A DNA stretch of 64,000 bases from BOG-908 sp963692875 (GCA_965198755.1 OZ240673.1:3472001-3536000), one strand, 5' to 3'; shown: positions 16,784-25,985, numbered from the stretch's first letter. Notes: generated by a model from the sequence alone, not told the origin. A program made the numbers and translations.

Positions 16784-17368
16784 TCAGGTTTTTGCGACGG
16801 GCCGGATGTATTGCCTGGTGGTGTCGTCCTGCACCCAGCGTAGGTACCGCTCGATCATCACGTCAGGCATCAATGCCTTTTCTTCGTAGTGATACAGTTC
16901 GAAGTCGCCGGTCAGCGGCTTCCAGTTGCCGACGACCTTGATGTCAACTTTCTGCTCCCGCGAGACGCAGTTCAGATAGTGGATTTCGCCTCCCACCGTC
17001 ACCGGCACGTTCTCGTAGGTCTGGCGCTCCTTGTGCTCCAGCCTGTCGATCTCGACAGTGCGGCGGACCACGTTGATCTGCACCGCGAGCTGTTGCTTCT
17101 GCGCGTGCTCCAGGGCGCGTTTCTCTCCGGTGGCGGCCTTGTTAAGAATGGTGCTGTGGTCCATCAGCATCCAGCTGCTGAGCCGGACGGTCTGGTCGGC
17201 CTGGTAGCGCCTGATGGCAGCGTCGATCGACGTCTTCTTGGAAAGGTTTGGCGCCTGCAGCAGGTGGTCGCCGGTGAACTTCGTCGCCATGCTCATTTTG
17301 AGCGGGTAGTTGCTGATGTAGAGCGCGCGGGCTACGTCGGCTGTCAGTCTCTTTTCGACTTCCGGCAT
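16784..17368 (-). CDS. Hypothetical protein
   Basis: A 194-residue soluble, charged protein with no signal peptide or membrane segment and no family I recognise. A lysine/arginine- and glutamate-rich stretch, NKAATGEKRALEHAQKQQ, may form a helix. I chose ATG 17368 (MPEVEKRL) because in-frame sequence upstream runs into the composite repeat. It is convergent with the permease and divergent from the M3 peptidase. Codon use and GC content look slightly lower than those of its neighbours, consistent with an accessory gene. Confidence 0.65.
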   Translation of the reverse strand: MPEVEKRLTADVARALYISNYPLKMSMATKFTGDHLLQAPNLSKKTSIDAAIRRYQADQTVRLSSWMLMDHSTILNKAATGEKRALEHAQKQQLAVQINVVRRTVEIDRLEHKERQTYENVPVTVGGEIHYLNCVSREQKVDIKVVGNWKPLTGDFELYHYEEKALMPDVMIERYLRWVQDDTTRQYIRPVAKT

Positions 17369-17433
17369 CTGGCTGGTCTCGTCTTTGCTTCTGTGCGGCG
17401 TGACTAGCGCTGATGTCCGACGGGCTGCAAGGG

Positions 17434-17585
17434 AAGCAAGCAAGGCCTTCTTTTTCGAGAAAAAGAAGCAAAAAGCTTTTGTCCCGGCTGTCGCGGACGG
17501 CTGAACGACACGTCTCGTCAACACGCAGCTAAGGGAGCAAAAGTTTTTTGGTTCTTTTTTTTAAAAAAGAACTGCTTGCTTGCTT
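17434..17585 (+). repeat. AT-arm composite repeat, class III (arms B/A)
   Basis: Left arm CTTCTTTTTCGAG/AAAAAGAAG, core CTGTCGCGGACGGCTGAACG, right arm type A. It lies in the divergent gap before the M3 peptidase gene. Confidence 0.9.
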
Positions 17586-17654
17586 CGCCCGCGAGTGACG
17601 CGCGCCGGCATTCACGCTACGCTCGCCCGGCAACAGACCCGGAACGCGCGCACC

Positions 17655-19802
17655 ATGTCCACCCGCTCGCTGATGATCGCGCCCGCGTTGCTGGCTGGCG
17701 GGCTGGCTGGGGCTCAGGCAGCGCCGGGCGACAACCCGTTGCTGGCGCCCAGCACGCTGCCTTACCAGGCGCCGCCGTTCGATCGCATCCACGACGCCGA
17801 CTACGCGCCCGCGATCGGCGCTGCGTTGCGCGCGCATGACGCCGAGATCGCGGCGATCGCCGGCAGTCAGGAGCCGGCGGGTTTCGACAACACCATCGTG
17901 GCGCTGGAGCGGTCCGGGGCGATGCTGACGCGCGTGGTGCAGATTTTCGAGAACATCACGCAATCCAACACCGATGCGGCGCTGGACGCGGCCAAGCAGC
18001 AGATCGACCCGGAGCTGCAGGCGCATGAGGACGGCATACGGTTGAACCCGTTGCTGTTTGCGCGCGTGAGGGCCGTGTATGACGCGCGCGCGTCGCTGCG
18101 TCTGGACGCGAAATCCATCTACCTTGTTGAGCAGACCTACAAGGAGTTCGTGCATGCCGGCGCGGCGCTTGCGCCGGCGGACCAGGTGCGGTTGCGCACG
18201 CTGAACCAGCAGATCACCCGCTTGCAGACTAGCTTTCAGCAGAAGCTGCTGGCGGCGACCGCAGGCGGAGCGGTGGTGGTGGACGACCCCGGCGAACTGG
18301 CAGGGCTGGATCCGACGGAGGTGGGTGCGGCCGCGGAGGCTGGCAAGCTGCGCGGGCATGCCGGGAAATACGTACTGCCGTTGCGCAACACCACGCAGCA
18401 GCCGTCGCTGGCCAAGCTGACGGACCGCGACCTGCGCGCGCGCATCATGGCCGCCTCCGAGCATCGCGGCGACGCACCCGGGCCGAACGACGAGCGCGAC
18501 CTGATCGCGCAGCTCGCCAGGCTGCGCGCGGAAAAGGCGCAGCTGATGGGATTCCCGAACTTCGCGTCCTACGCTCTGGAAAACCAGATGGCGAAGACGC
18601 CGCAGGCGGCGATGAAGCTGCTGGACAGCCTGGTGCCTGGTGCCACCGCCAAAGCGCGCGGCGAGGCGGCAGACATGCAGGCGATTATAGACAAGGCGGG
18701 CATCGACAAGAAGGGCGCAGACGGGAAAGCTGCGGGTTTCAAGCTCGCTTCCTACGATTGGAACTTCTACTCCGAGCAGGTGCGCCACGCGAAATACGAC
18801 CTCGACGAGGCGCAGACGCGGCCGTATTTCGAGCTGGACCGGGTGCTGCACGACGGCGTGTTCTTCGCCGCCAACAAGCTATACGGAGTGACGTTCAAGG
18901 AACGCCACGACGTTCCGGTCTATCAGCCGGACGTGCGCACCTTCGAGGTGTTCGACGCGGACGGCACGCCGATCGCGCTGTTCTATGCCGACTACTACGC
19001 GCGGCCGAACAAGCAGGGCGGCGCCTGGTGCGACGAGCTGGTGCAGCCGAGCGGGCTGCTCGGCCTCAAGCCGGTGGTGGTGAACGTCGCGAGCTTCAGC
19101 AAGCCGGCGCCGGGCCAGCCGGCGCTGATCGCATTCGACGACGTGACCACCATGTTTCACGAGTTCGGCCACGCGCTGCACGCGATCTTCAGCAACCAGC
19201 ACTTTCCCAGCCAGAACGGCTTTTCGGTGCCGCGCGACGTGGTGGAATTCCCCTCGCAGTTCAACGAGCATTGGGCGCTGGATTCCACAGTGTTCGCCAG
19301 CTACGCGCGGCACTACCAGACGGGTGCGGCGATGCCGGCCGAGATGGTCGAGAAGATCAGGCGCGCGCGGACCTTCAACCAGGGCTACATGCTGACCGAA
19401 TACCTGGCAGCGGCGCTGCTGGACCTGGAGTGGCATAGCCTGCCGGCGAACACGCCGTTGCAGACGCCAGACACGTTCGAGGCGGCCGCGCTGAAGAAAC
19501 ACGCGATCGATCTGGACACGGTGCCGCCACGCTACCGCAGCACTTATTTCAGCCACATCTGGGCCGGCGGTTACGCGGCCGGCTACTACGCCTATCTGTG
19601 GGGCGAGGTGCTGGACGACGACGCCTACGCCTGGTTCACCGAGCATGGCGGGTTGACCCGCGCCAACGGCCAGCGCTTTCGCGACATGATGCTGTCGACG
19701 GGGCACACGGCAGATCCGATGGAGCTGTACCGCGCGTTTCGCGGGCATGATCCGGATACGGCGCCTTTGCTGCGGCAGCGGGGGTTGGATTCGAAGAGCT
19801 AA
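17655..19802 (+). CDS. dcp: Peptidyl-dipeptidase Dcp-like M3 metallopeptidase
   Basis: A 715-residue zinc peptidase of family M3 (thimet/Dcp), removing dipeptides from C-termini of peptides. The zinc motif HEFGHAL lies at about residues 505-511, with the downstream third-ligand Glu region in NEHWALDS. An N-terminal signal peptide (MSTRSLMIAPALLAGGLAGAQA) points to export to the periplasm, as in several alphaproteobacterial Dcp proteins. The length matches the family. It is monocistronic, with a composite repeat on each side. Confidence 0.92.
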   Translation: MSTRSLMIAPALLAGGLAGAQAAPGDNPLLAPSTLPYQAPPFDRIHDADYAPAIGAALRAHDAEIAAIAGSQEPAGFDNTIVALERSGAMLTRVVQIFENITQSNTDAALDAAKQQIDPELQAHEDGIRLNPLLFARVRAVYDARASLRLDAKSIYLVEQTYKEFVHAGAALAPADQVRLRTLNQQITRLQTSFQQKLLAATAGGAVVVDDPGELAGLDPTEVGAAAEAGKLRGHAGKYVLPLRNTTQQPSLAKLTDRDLRARIMAASEHRGDAPGPNDERDLIAQLARLRAEKAQLMGFPNFASYALENQMAKTPQAAMKLLDSLVPGATAKARGEAADMQAIIDKAGIDKKGADGKAAGFKLASYDWNFYSEQVRHAKYDLDEAQTRPYFELDRVLHDGVFFAANKLYGVTFKERHDVPVYQPDVRTFEVFDADGTPIALFYADYYARPNKQGGAWCDELVQPSGLLGLKPVVVNVASFSKPAPGQPALIAFDDVTTMFHEFGHALHAIFSNQHFPSQNGFSVPRDVVEFPSQFNEHWALDSTVFASYARHYQTGAAMPAEMVEKIRRARTFNQGYMLTEYLAAALLDLEWHSLPANTPLQTPDTFEAAALKKHAIDLDTVPPRYRSTYFSHIWAGGYAAGYYAYLWGEVLDDDAYAWFTEHGGLTRANGQRFRDMMLSTGHTADPMELYRAFRGHDPDTAPLLRQRGLDSKS

Positions 19803-19948
19803 AGCAAGCAAGCTGTTCTTTTTTGGAGAAAAGAACCAAACTTTTGTCTCTCGCAGGTGTGCCGTGGTGAAGCCCGTTGTTTCAGCTTCCCGCGACAGCC
19901 GGAACAAAAGCTTTTTGCTTCTTTTTCTCGAAAAGGAAGCGCTTGCTT
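19803..19948 (-). repeat. AT-arm composite repeat, class III (arms A-like/B)
   Basis: The left arm is a variant (CTGTTCTTTTTTGG/AGAAAAGAACC); the core reads GTTGTTTCAGCTTCCCGCG, then ACAGCC, the reverse of the class III core; the right arm is type B. Confidence 0.85.
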
Positions 19949-20181
19949 AACACCGTCCAACAGCTCCGTGCCGCCCGTTCAACACGCTCCCGTACGCCCG
20001 GCCCCGAAAGTACTCGCAACGGCAGGGATGACGCTCGGGTGAGCAATCACCTCAGGGCTTGACTCCAGTTATGCTCATAGCCAGCATAAGGTGAGAGGGG
20101 AAGGCCACGAGGCCTCTCTCGTTTGCGCATGTAATGCTCTTGTTGAGCATAATAGGGCGGCGAAGCCCGTGGGAGCGTTCG
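19949..20181 (+). promoter_or_regulatory. nadA upstream region with two GAGCAT/ATGCTC palindromes
   Basis: Site 1, 20069-20089, is TTATGCT-N7-AGCATAA. Site 2, 20134-20150, is ATGCTC-TTGTT-GAGCAT, extended by TAA on its outer sides. Centres are about 63 bp apart, close to six helical turns. Both precede the nadA start (20182). Paired operators suggest repression of NAD synthesis with looping or cooperative binding; a NadQ-type alphaproteobacterial NAD regulator is a candidate by role only. Confidence 0.6.
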
Positions 20182-21162
20182 ATGGCTGCGACTGCGCTGC
20201 TGACCAGGTCCGCATTGTATGAGCGTGTGCAGCGGGTGATACCGCCGATGGAGTGGCCGACGTTCGAGCCGGACATCGAGGCGATCCTGCGGCTGAAGCG
20301 CGAACGGAACGCAGTGATCCTGGCGCACAACTACATGACGCCGGAGATTTTCCACTGCGTGTCTGACATCGTGGGCGACAGCCTGCTGCTGGCGCGCGAG
20401 GCGCAGCACGTGGACGCCGACGTGATCGTGATGGCGGGCGTGCACTTCATGGCCGAGACGGCGAAGATGCTGAATCCGTCGAAGACGGTGCTGATTCCTG
20501 ATTTGCGGGCGGGGTGTTCGCTGGCGGAGTCGATCACCGCCGAGGACGTGCGGGTGTTGCGCAAGCTGCACCCCGGCGTGCCGGTGGTGACCTACGTGAA
20601 CACCTCGGCCGAGGTGAAGGCGGAGAGCGACATCTGCTGCACGAGTGGCAACGCCAAGCGCGTGGTCGAAAGCCTGGGCGTGCCCGAGGTGATCATGATC
20701 CCGGACCAGTATCTGGCGGCGAACGTGGCGCGCGAGACCGGCGTGCGCATCATCTCGTGGGCCGGTGCGTGCGAAGTGCACGAGCGGTTCACGCCCGGCC
20801 AGATCCGCGAGCTGCGGGCGGAGAATCCGGGCCTGGTGGTGCTGGCGCATCCGGAGTGCCCGCCGGGCGTGGTGGACGAGGCGGATTTCGCCGGGTCCAC
20901 CGCGGCGATGGCGGATTACGTGACGGAGCACCAGCCGGGCCGGGTGGCGCTGATCACCGAGTGCTCGATGGCGGACAACATCGCCGTGCTGCACCCGAAG
21001 GTGGAGTTCGTGCGGCCGTGCAATTTGTGCCCGCACATGAAGCGGATCACGCTGCCGGGGCTGCGGCGCGCGCTGGAGACGATGACGCATGAGGTGGTGA
21101 TCGATCCGGCGGTGGCGGTGCGGGCTCGGGCGGCGGTGGAGCGGATGTTGGCGGTTAAGTAA
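20182..21162 (+). CDS. nadA: Quinolinate synthase
   Basis: Condenses iminoaspartate with dihydroxyacetone phosphate to quinolinate, using a [4Fe-4S] cluster; cytoplasmic. The 326 residues contain the three cluster cysteines in GCSLAES, the CCTSGNA loop and PCNLCPHMK, and the substrate motif ILAHNYMTPEI. ATG 20182 (MAATALL) was chosen; an in-frame extension upstream would run into operator site 2. It is the first gene of nadABC. Confidence 0.97.
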   Translation: MAATALLTRSALYERVQRVIPPMEWPTFEPDIEAILRLKRERNAVILAHNYMTPEIFHCVSDIVGDSLLLAREAQHVDADVIVMAGVHFMAETAKMLNPSKTVLIPDLRAGCSLAESITAEDVRVLRKLHPGVPVVTYVNTSAEVKAESDICCTSGNAKRVVESLGVPEVIMIPDQYLAANVARETGVRIISWAGACEVHERFTPGQIRELRAENPGLVVLAHPECPPGVVDEADFAGSTAAMADYVTEHQPGRVALITECSMADNIAVLHPKVEFVRPCNLCPHMKRITLPGLRRALETMTHEVVIDPAVAVRARAAVERMLAVK

Positions 21163-21165
21163 GTC

Positions 21166-21310
21166 AGCAAGCGCTTCTTTTCGAGAAAAAGAAGCAAAAA
21201 GCTTTTGTCTCGGCTGTCGCGGACGGCTGAGACGACACGTTTCACCTTTGCATACCCTTAAGAGACAAAAGTTTTTTGGTTCTTTTCTTCAAAAAAGAAC
21301 CGCTTTCTTT
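21166..21310 (+). repeat. AT-arm composite repeat, class III (arms B/A), between nadA and nadB
   Basis: Left arm type B, core CTGTCGCGGACGGCTGAGAC, right arm type A. The nadB ribosome site GGAG lies just past its right end, so the arm is in the nadB leader. Confidence 0.9.
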
Positions 21311-21324
21311 TGGAGTTCTCTTCG

Positions 21325-23115
21325 ATGTCGTTCCTCCCCGTTGCGGACGGTTGCCCGGTCATCATCGGCGCCGGCCTGGCCGGACTGATGGCGGCGCTGC
21401 ACCTGGCGCCGGAGCCGGTGCTGGTGCTCTCTGCGGCGCCCTTGGGCGAGCAGGCGGCGAGCGGCTGGGCGCAGGGCGGCCTGGCCGCGGCAGTGGGCGC
21501 GGACGACAGCGTGGAGCTGCATCTGGCCGACACGCTGGCGGCCGGCGACGGGGTCTGCGACGCGGACGTGGCGCGGCGGATCGTGGCGGACGGTGCGTCA
21601 CTGGTCGACGAGCTGGGCCGGCTGGGCGCGCGGTTCGACCACGACGGGTCGGGACGGATCGGGCTGGGGCTGGAGGCGGGGCATAGCCGGCGGCGGATCG
21701 TGCACGCGCAGGGGGATGCGAGCGGGCGGGAGATCCTGCGGGCGGTGGTGGCGGCGGTGCGGCGGACGCCGTCGGTGGTGGTGTGGGAGGGTGTGCGGGC
21801 GACGCGGCTGGTGATGCGCGACGGGGCGGTGGCCGGCGTGGTGGTGCGCGCGGCGGACGGCGCGGCGCGGGTGGTGCGCAGCAACCGGGTGGTGGTGGCG
21901 ACCGGCGGGTCCGGCGGGTTGTTCGAGCATTCCACCAACCCGGCCGGTGCGCTGGGTGGCGGGCTGATGCTGGCGGCGCGGGCCGGGGCGGCGCTGGCGG
22001 ACCTGGAGTTCGTGCAGTTCCATCCGACGGCTCTGGACGTGGTGCCTGCCGCGGACCTGGTGGGCGTGGCCGCCGGGCGAGGCCAGGCCGCGGCCGATGG
22101 GGTTGCGGCAGATGAGCGGGGGGCAGATGGGAGTGCGGCAAATCGGCGCGCTGCAGGCGGGGGTGCTGCAGACGGGGGTGCTGCAGACGGGGGCGCTGCA
22201 GGTCCGCACGCGGCAGACGGGCGCGCTTCAGGTCGGCATGCGGCAGACATGGGTGCTGCTGGTCGACGCGCGGCAAACGTGGGGGGGCGGAGTGCACACG
22301 CGCCTATGCAGCTGGTGAGCGAGGCGGTGCGGGGCGAAGGCGCCGTGCTGGTCGACGAGACCGGGGTGCGGTTCATGGCCGGGGTGGATGCGTGGCCGCG
22401 GGCCGAGCTGGAGCCCCGCGACGTGGTGAGCCGGGCGGTGTGGGCGCGGATGCAGGCAGGGCATCGGGTGTTCCTGGACGCTACAGCGTGCCTGGGGGCA
22501 CGGTTTGCCACCCGGTTTCCGAGCATTGCCGCGATGTGCCTGGCGGCGGGGGTGGACCCGGCGGTGCAGCCGATCCCGATCCGGCCGGCGGCGCACTACC
22601 ACATGGGCGGCATCGCGGTGGACGCGGAGGGGCGGAGCAGCGTGGCCGGGCTGTGGGCGGCCGGCGAGGCGGCGTGCACCGGGCTGCACGGGGCGAACCG
22701 GCTGGCGAGCAACTCGCTGCTGGAGGCGGCGGTGACGGGGCGGCTGGTGGCGCGCAGCGTAGCCGGCGTGACGGCCGGGCGGGTGGCGGCCGTGGCGTCC
22801 GTGGAGGCGGCGCCGGAGGGCGATCTCGCGGTGGTGCGGGCGGTCATGTCGCGGCATGCGGGCGTGCTGCGTGACGAGGCAGGGCTGAACGAGGCGGTGT
22901 CGGTGCTGGCGCCGATGGAGGGGGACGCGGCGGCGCTGGGGCTGATGATGTGCGTGGCCATGCGGCGGCGGACGGAAAGCCGCGGCGGGCACTGGCGGAC
23001 AGACTACCCGGCGCGGTCGGGCGCGTGGGCACGGCGGGCGACGCTGACGCTGGACGAGGCGCGGGTGCTGGCGCGGGAGAGCGTGCCGGTAGAGCGGGCA
23101 AGGTCGGCAAACTGA
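21325..23115 (+). CDS. nadB: L-aspartate oxidase with a low-complexity insertion
   Basis: FAD enzyme oxidising L-aspartate to iminoaspartate for NadA. FAD-binding motif PVIIGAGLAGLMAALHL (about residues 11-28), ASGWAQGGLAAA, EFVQFHPTAL (about 229-238) and GLHGANRLASNSLLEA are all present. The protein is 596 residues, longer than usual, because about 80 residues rich in Ala, Gly and Asp (22066-22311) interrupt the space between FHPTAL and VSEAVRGEGA, which is normally about ten residues. The catalytic regions on both sides are intact. GGAG 8 bases before ATG 21325 fixes the start. Confidence 0.95.
   Translation: MSFLPVADGCPVIIGAGLAGLMAALHLAPEPVLVLSAAPLGEQAASGWAQGGLAAAVGADDSVELHLADTLAAGDGVCDADVARRIVADGASLVDELGRLGARFDHDGSGRIGLGLEAGHSRRRIVHAQGDASGREILRAVVAAVRRTPSVVVWEGVRATRLVMRDGAVAGVVVRAADGAARVVRSNRVVVATGGSGGLFEHSTNPAGALGGGLMLAARAGAALADLEFVQFHPTALDVVPAADLVGVAAGRGQAAADGVAADERGADGSAANRRAAGGGAADGGAADGGAAGPHAADGRASGRHAADMGAAGRRAANVGGRSAHAPMQLVSEAVRGEGAVLVDETGVRFMAGVDAWPRAELEPRDVVSRAVWARMQAGHRVFLDATACLGARFATRFPSIAAMCLAAGVDPAVQPIPIRPAAHYHMGGIAVDAEGRSSVAGLWAAGEAACTGLHGANRLASNSLLEAAVTGRLVARSVAGVTAGRVAAVASVEAAPEGDLAVVRAVMSRHAGVLRDEAGLNEAVSVLAPMEGDAAALGLMMCVAMRRRTESRGGHWRTDYPARSGAWARRATLTLDEARVLARESVPVERARSAN
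22066..22311 (+). repeat. Degenerate 15-bp tandem repeats inside nadB
   Basis: Units related to GGGGTGCTGCAGACG recur in frame (clearest at 22155-22200) and encode GAADG-type peptides. The region inserts about 80 residues near the substrate-binding part of NadB. Expansion by slippage is inferred. Confidence 0.8.
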
Positions 23116-23198
23116 TGCGGGTGCTGCAACGTGGGCAGGGTTCGCCTTCCTTGCGTGCTGAGTGACGCGACGTTTCGGGTCTTGGCTTAGGCGAGAAG

Positions 23199-23336
23199 GA
23201 AGGCAAGGCCTTCTTTTCTGAAGAAAAGAAGCAAAAGACTTTTGATCCTGCTGTCGCGGAGGTTTCTGCAGCGGGTACTCCAGAGAACAAAAAGTTTTTT
23301 GGTTCTTTTTTCAAAAAAGAACCGCTTGCCTTGCCT
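23199..23336 (+). repeat. AT-arm composite repeat, class I (arms C/A), between nadB and nadC
   Basis: Left arm type C (CTTCTTTTCTGAAG/AAAAGAAG), core CTGTCGCGGAGGTTTCTGCA, right arm A. Its left arm is the reverse complement of the IS110 target type. Confidence 0.9.
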
Positions 23337-23408
23337 CTCCTCGGTGCAGCTTGTGGGCTGCCCCGGCGAGGTAAAGGCGAGGTCAATCGCGTGGCGGAGA
23401 GAGGGCAC

Positions 23409-24251
23409 ATGGTAAGCCGGTTGCCGACGGTGCTGATCGAGCCGCTTGTACGGGCGGCGCTGGTGGAGGATTTGGGGCGCGCGGGTGACATCACCACGGA
23501 CGCGCTGGTGCCCGAGGGCGTGCTGGCCGAGGGCGTGCTGGTGGCCCGGCAGGCTGGCGTGGTGGCCGGGCTGGACCTGGCGGCGCTGGCGTTCCGGCTG
23601 GTGGACCCTGCGGTATCGTTCGTGGTGGAGCGCGGCGATGGAGTGCCGGTGGCTCCGGGTGACCTGGTCGCGCGGGTGAGCGGGCCGGCGCGCGGGATAC
23701 TGACCGGCGAGCGGGTGGCGCTGAACTTCATCGGGCATTTAAGCGGGGTGGCCACGGTAACGGCGTCGATGGTGGCGGTGGTGGCGCACACGCGGGCGCG
23801 GGTTGTCTGCACGCGGAAGACCACGCCGGGGCTGCGGGGTGTGGAGAAATACGCGGTGCGGTGCGGGGGTGGGGCGAACCACCGGTTCGGGCTGGATGAT
23901 GCGATGCTGATCAAGGACAACCACATCGCCATTGCCGGCGGGGTTGGCGCGGCGTTGGCACGGGCGAAGGCCGCGGCGGGGCACCTGGTGAAGATCGAGA
24001 TCGAGGTGGACACGCTGGGGCAGCTGGAGGAGGCGCTGGGACTAGGGGTGGACGCGGTGCTGCTGGACAACATGTCGCTGGGCGAACTGCGGCAGGCGGT
24101 GGCGATGGTTGCGGGACGGGCGGTGACGGAGGCGTCCGGCCGGGTGGACCTGGAGACCGCGGGGGCGATTGCGGAGACGGGGGTGGACATGATTTCGGCG
24201 GGTTGGCTGACGCATAGCGCGCGGGTGCTGGATCTAGGGTTGGATTTCTGA
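23409..24251 (+). CDS. nadC: Nicotinate-nucleotide pyrophosphorylase (quinolinate phosphoribosyltransferase)
   Basis: Converts quinolinate and PRPP to nicotinate mononucleotide; cytoplasmic. The 280 residues carry EDLGRAGDITTDAL, RKTTPGLRGVEKYAVRCGGG (active-site Arg/Lys), IKDNHIAIAGG, KIEIEVDT and VLLDNMS, all diagnostic. The ATG at 23409 follows a possible GAGAGGG ribosome site. It completes nadABC, but a composite repeat separates each pair of genes. Confidence 0.97.
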   Translation: MVSRLPTVLIEPLVRAALVEDLGRAGDITTDALVPEGVLAEGVLVARQAGVVAGLDLAALAFRLVDPAVSFVVERGDGVPVAPGDLVARVSGPARGILTGERVALNFIGHLSGVATVTASMVAVVAHTRARVVCTRKTTPGLRGVEKYAVRCGGGANHRFGLDDAMLIKDNHIAIAGGVGAALARAKAAAGHLVKIEIEVDTLGQLEEALGLGVDAVLLDNMSLGELRQAVAMVAGRAVTEASGRVDLETAGAIAETGVDMISAGWLTHSARVLDLGLDF

Positions 24252-24254
24252 GGC

Positions 24255-24401
24255 GAAGGAAGGCCTTCTTCGAGAAAAGAAGCAAATAGCTTTAGCTCTC
24301 GCCGTGGCGGACGGCTGAAACGACATGCCTCCCGCGCCCCACACCCCGGAAACAAAAGTTTTTTGGTTCTTTTTTTCAAAAAGGAACCGCTTGCTTGCCT
24401 T
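24255..24401 (+). repeat. AT-arm composite repeat, class III (arms B/A)
   Basis: A shortened left arm (CTTCTTCGAGAAAAGAAG), core GGCGGACGGCTGAAACGAC, right arm type A. It ends at the stop codon of the convergent methyltransferase. Confidence 0.85.
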
Positions 24402-25826
24402 CTACCTCCGACAAAGCACGGCAACATCAAGATTGCCGACAGCACAAGGAATGATCTCGAGTATCTCGAAGTGCCGGGACCAGTTTTCCCGGACGTGTGC
24501 ATGCGTCTGTGCGACGTTGCGGTAGTATCCCGGGTCCTCGATCTTGCCGGCGAGAGCGGTATCGGGCGCGTCGGCGTGGATGCCGTGGCACTGCCACTTG
24601 CTGAAATACGCGCGGTTGTTCCAGACGGAGGACCAGGCGACGGCTCCGGGCCCGCCGAAGCTCATCAGGGCGATTGCTTTGGGGCGCAGGAGGCGGGCGA
24701 GTTCGGCCAGCCAAAGCTGCTGGATGTCTGGGGCAAGATGGGTCATGACTGAGATGGAGAACAGGGCGTCCAGGCAGCCATCGGGAAGCGGACAGGGGGG
24801 CAGCAGCGGAGAGACCACGAACTTTCCCGGTGCCAGTGTTGCGGCGGCCCAGTTCGCGTTCTCCGCGTCCACATCCATGCCGACGATCTGCGAGAGCGGC
24901 CATTCGCGGATGAAGTGTCTGGTGACGCGCCCGTGGCCGCATCCCCAATCCATCAGGGTGGTCCCGACCGGCTTGACGTTGTAACGGTGCAGCAACGCCG
25001 CGACCGCCCGGTAGACGTTGTATCCTGTGAGCGTGACGCTGCGTGAATCCGACCACGTCTGCACCCTTGTCAACTGGCTCGGGTCTGTCGGAAAACCGAT
25101 GACCGCGCCGAGGTCCTTGGGAATCCATACCCTGCCGTGCGGTTCGGGCAGATCACGGCCGGCGCCTTTCGCGCATTTGAAGCGGAACGTGAACGGATCG
25201 GAGCCCAGCTCGCTTTCGGCAAGGTCGATGATGATCTGGAAGTCGGAAAAGCGGGCGTTCGGCCAGTACCAGAAATGCCGCTCCCAGTCAGGCGTGTACA
25301 TCCCGCGGAGGAACTTGTAGGAGACGCCGGGACCGAACTCCACGTCCAGGGCGGAGGGGTCGCCGCCCGGCGGGAGGTGGGAGCCGGTGATGGTGATCCT
25401 TGCGCCGTCGAACGACCAGTACAGGACGGCACTGAAGGGGCGGTCGTAGATGCGCTGGATCTCCGACGGCAGCATGCCGTCGGCGTTCCGCTTGGGCAGG
25501 CGGTCCGTCACCCGCATCGATGCCAGGTGTTCTCCGTTCGCGTCGACGATGCAGACGTCAGCATCCTCCGGCACGTCGGAGGCGACGTTCGGAAGGTCGC
25601 AGGTGAACGACTTGCCGGCGCCCCCGATGGCTGGTCGCAACGGAACGCTCGCCCAGTCCTCGCCGTTGTAGAGCACCTTGACGTCGGTCTGCAGCACCGC
25701 AGTGCGATAGTTGCCTTGCAGCACGCCTTGGTCATCGATCGAAATGGAGACGTGTTCCGATACGAGATCTGTCACGGCGAAGGTTCCTTGTCGCGAAGCT
25801 GCGTTTACAGAGTGGGAACCTATCAT
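24402..25826 (-). CDS. Class I SAM-dependent methyltransferase with beta-rich N-terminal domain
   Basis: A 474-residue protein. The C-terminal part (about residues 270-440) is a Rossmann methyltransferase: motif I LMDWGCGHGRVTRHF, motif II IVGMDVD, and the post-motif region CLDALFSISVMTHLAPD. The N-terminal about 250 residues are strand-rich with repeated FTF/YWSFDG patterns and no family name I can give; such domains accompany methyltransferases in cell-surface glycan synthesis. Substrate unknown. It is an isolated gene between composite repeats. Confidence 0.82.
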   Translation of the reverse strand: MIGSHSVNAASRQGTFAVTDLVSEHVSISIDDQGVLQGNYRTAVLQTDVKVLYNGEDWASVPLRPAIGGAGKSFTCDLPNVASDVPEDADVCIVDANGEHLASMRVTDRLPKRNADGMLPSEIQRIYDRPFSAVLYWSFDGARITITGSHLPPGGDPSALDVEFGPGVSYKFLRGMYTPDWERHFWYWPNARFSDFQIIIDLAESELGSDPFTFRFKCAKGAGRDLPEPHGRVWIPKDLGAVIGFPTDPSQLTRVQTWSDSRSVTLTGYNVYRAVAALLHRYNVKPVGTTLMDWGCGHGRVTRHFIREWPLSQIVGMDVDAENANWAAATLAPGKFVVSPLLPPCPLPDGCLDALFSISVMTHLAPDIQQLWLAELARLLRPKAIALMSFGGPGAVAWSSVWNNRAYFSKWQCHGIHADAPDTALAGKIEDPGYYRNVAQTHAHVRENWSRHFEILEIIPCAVGNLDVAVLCRR

Positions 25827-25879
25827 CTCTGTGCTGAGTTGATATTTCGTGAAGACTGGTGGCTGGTCGATGCACGGTA

Positions 25880-25985
25880 GAGCATCATCCGACCGAACGG
25901 GGCCGACGGTCGGTTACAGTTGCTTGCCAACACAAAAAGTTAGTGCGTTTTCCGGCCTGCTTATCGATCTGACGAGGCCGGAACG
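25880..25985 (+). repeat. Dispersed repeat (paired with 48514-48603)
   Basis: It shares GAGCATCATCCGA and TTCCGGCCTGCTTATC, in the same order and similar spacing, with 48514-48603. Here the right part also forms an inverted repeat TTCCGGCCT...AGGCCGGAA. Confidence 0.6.
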
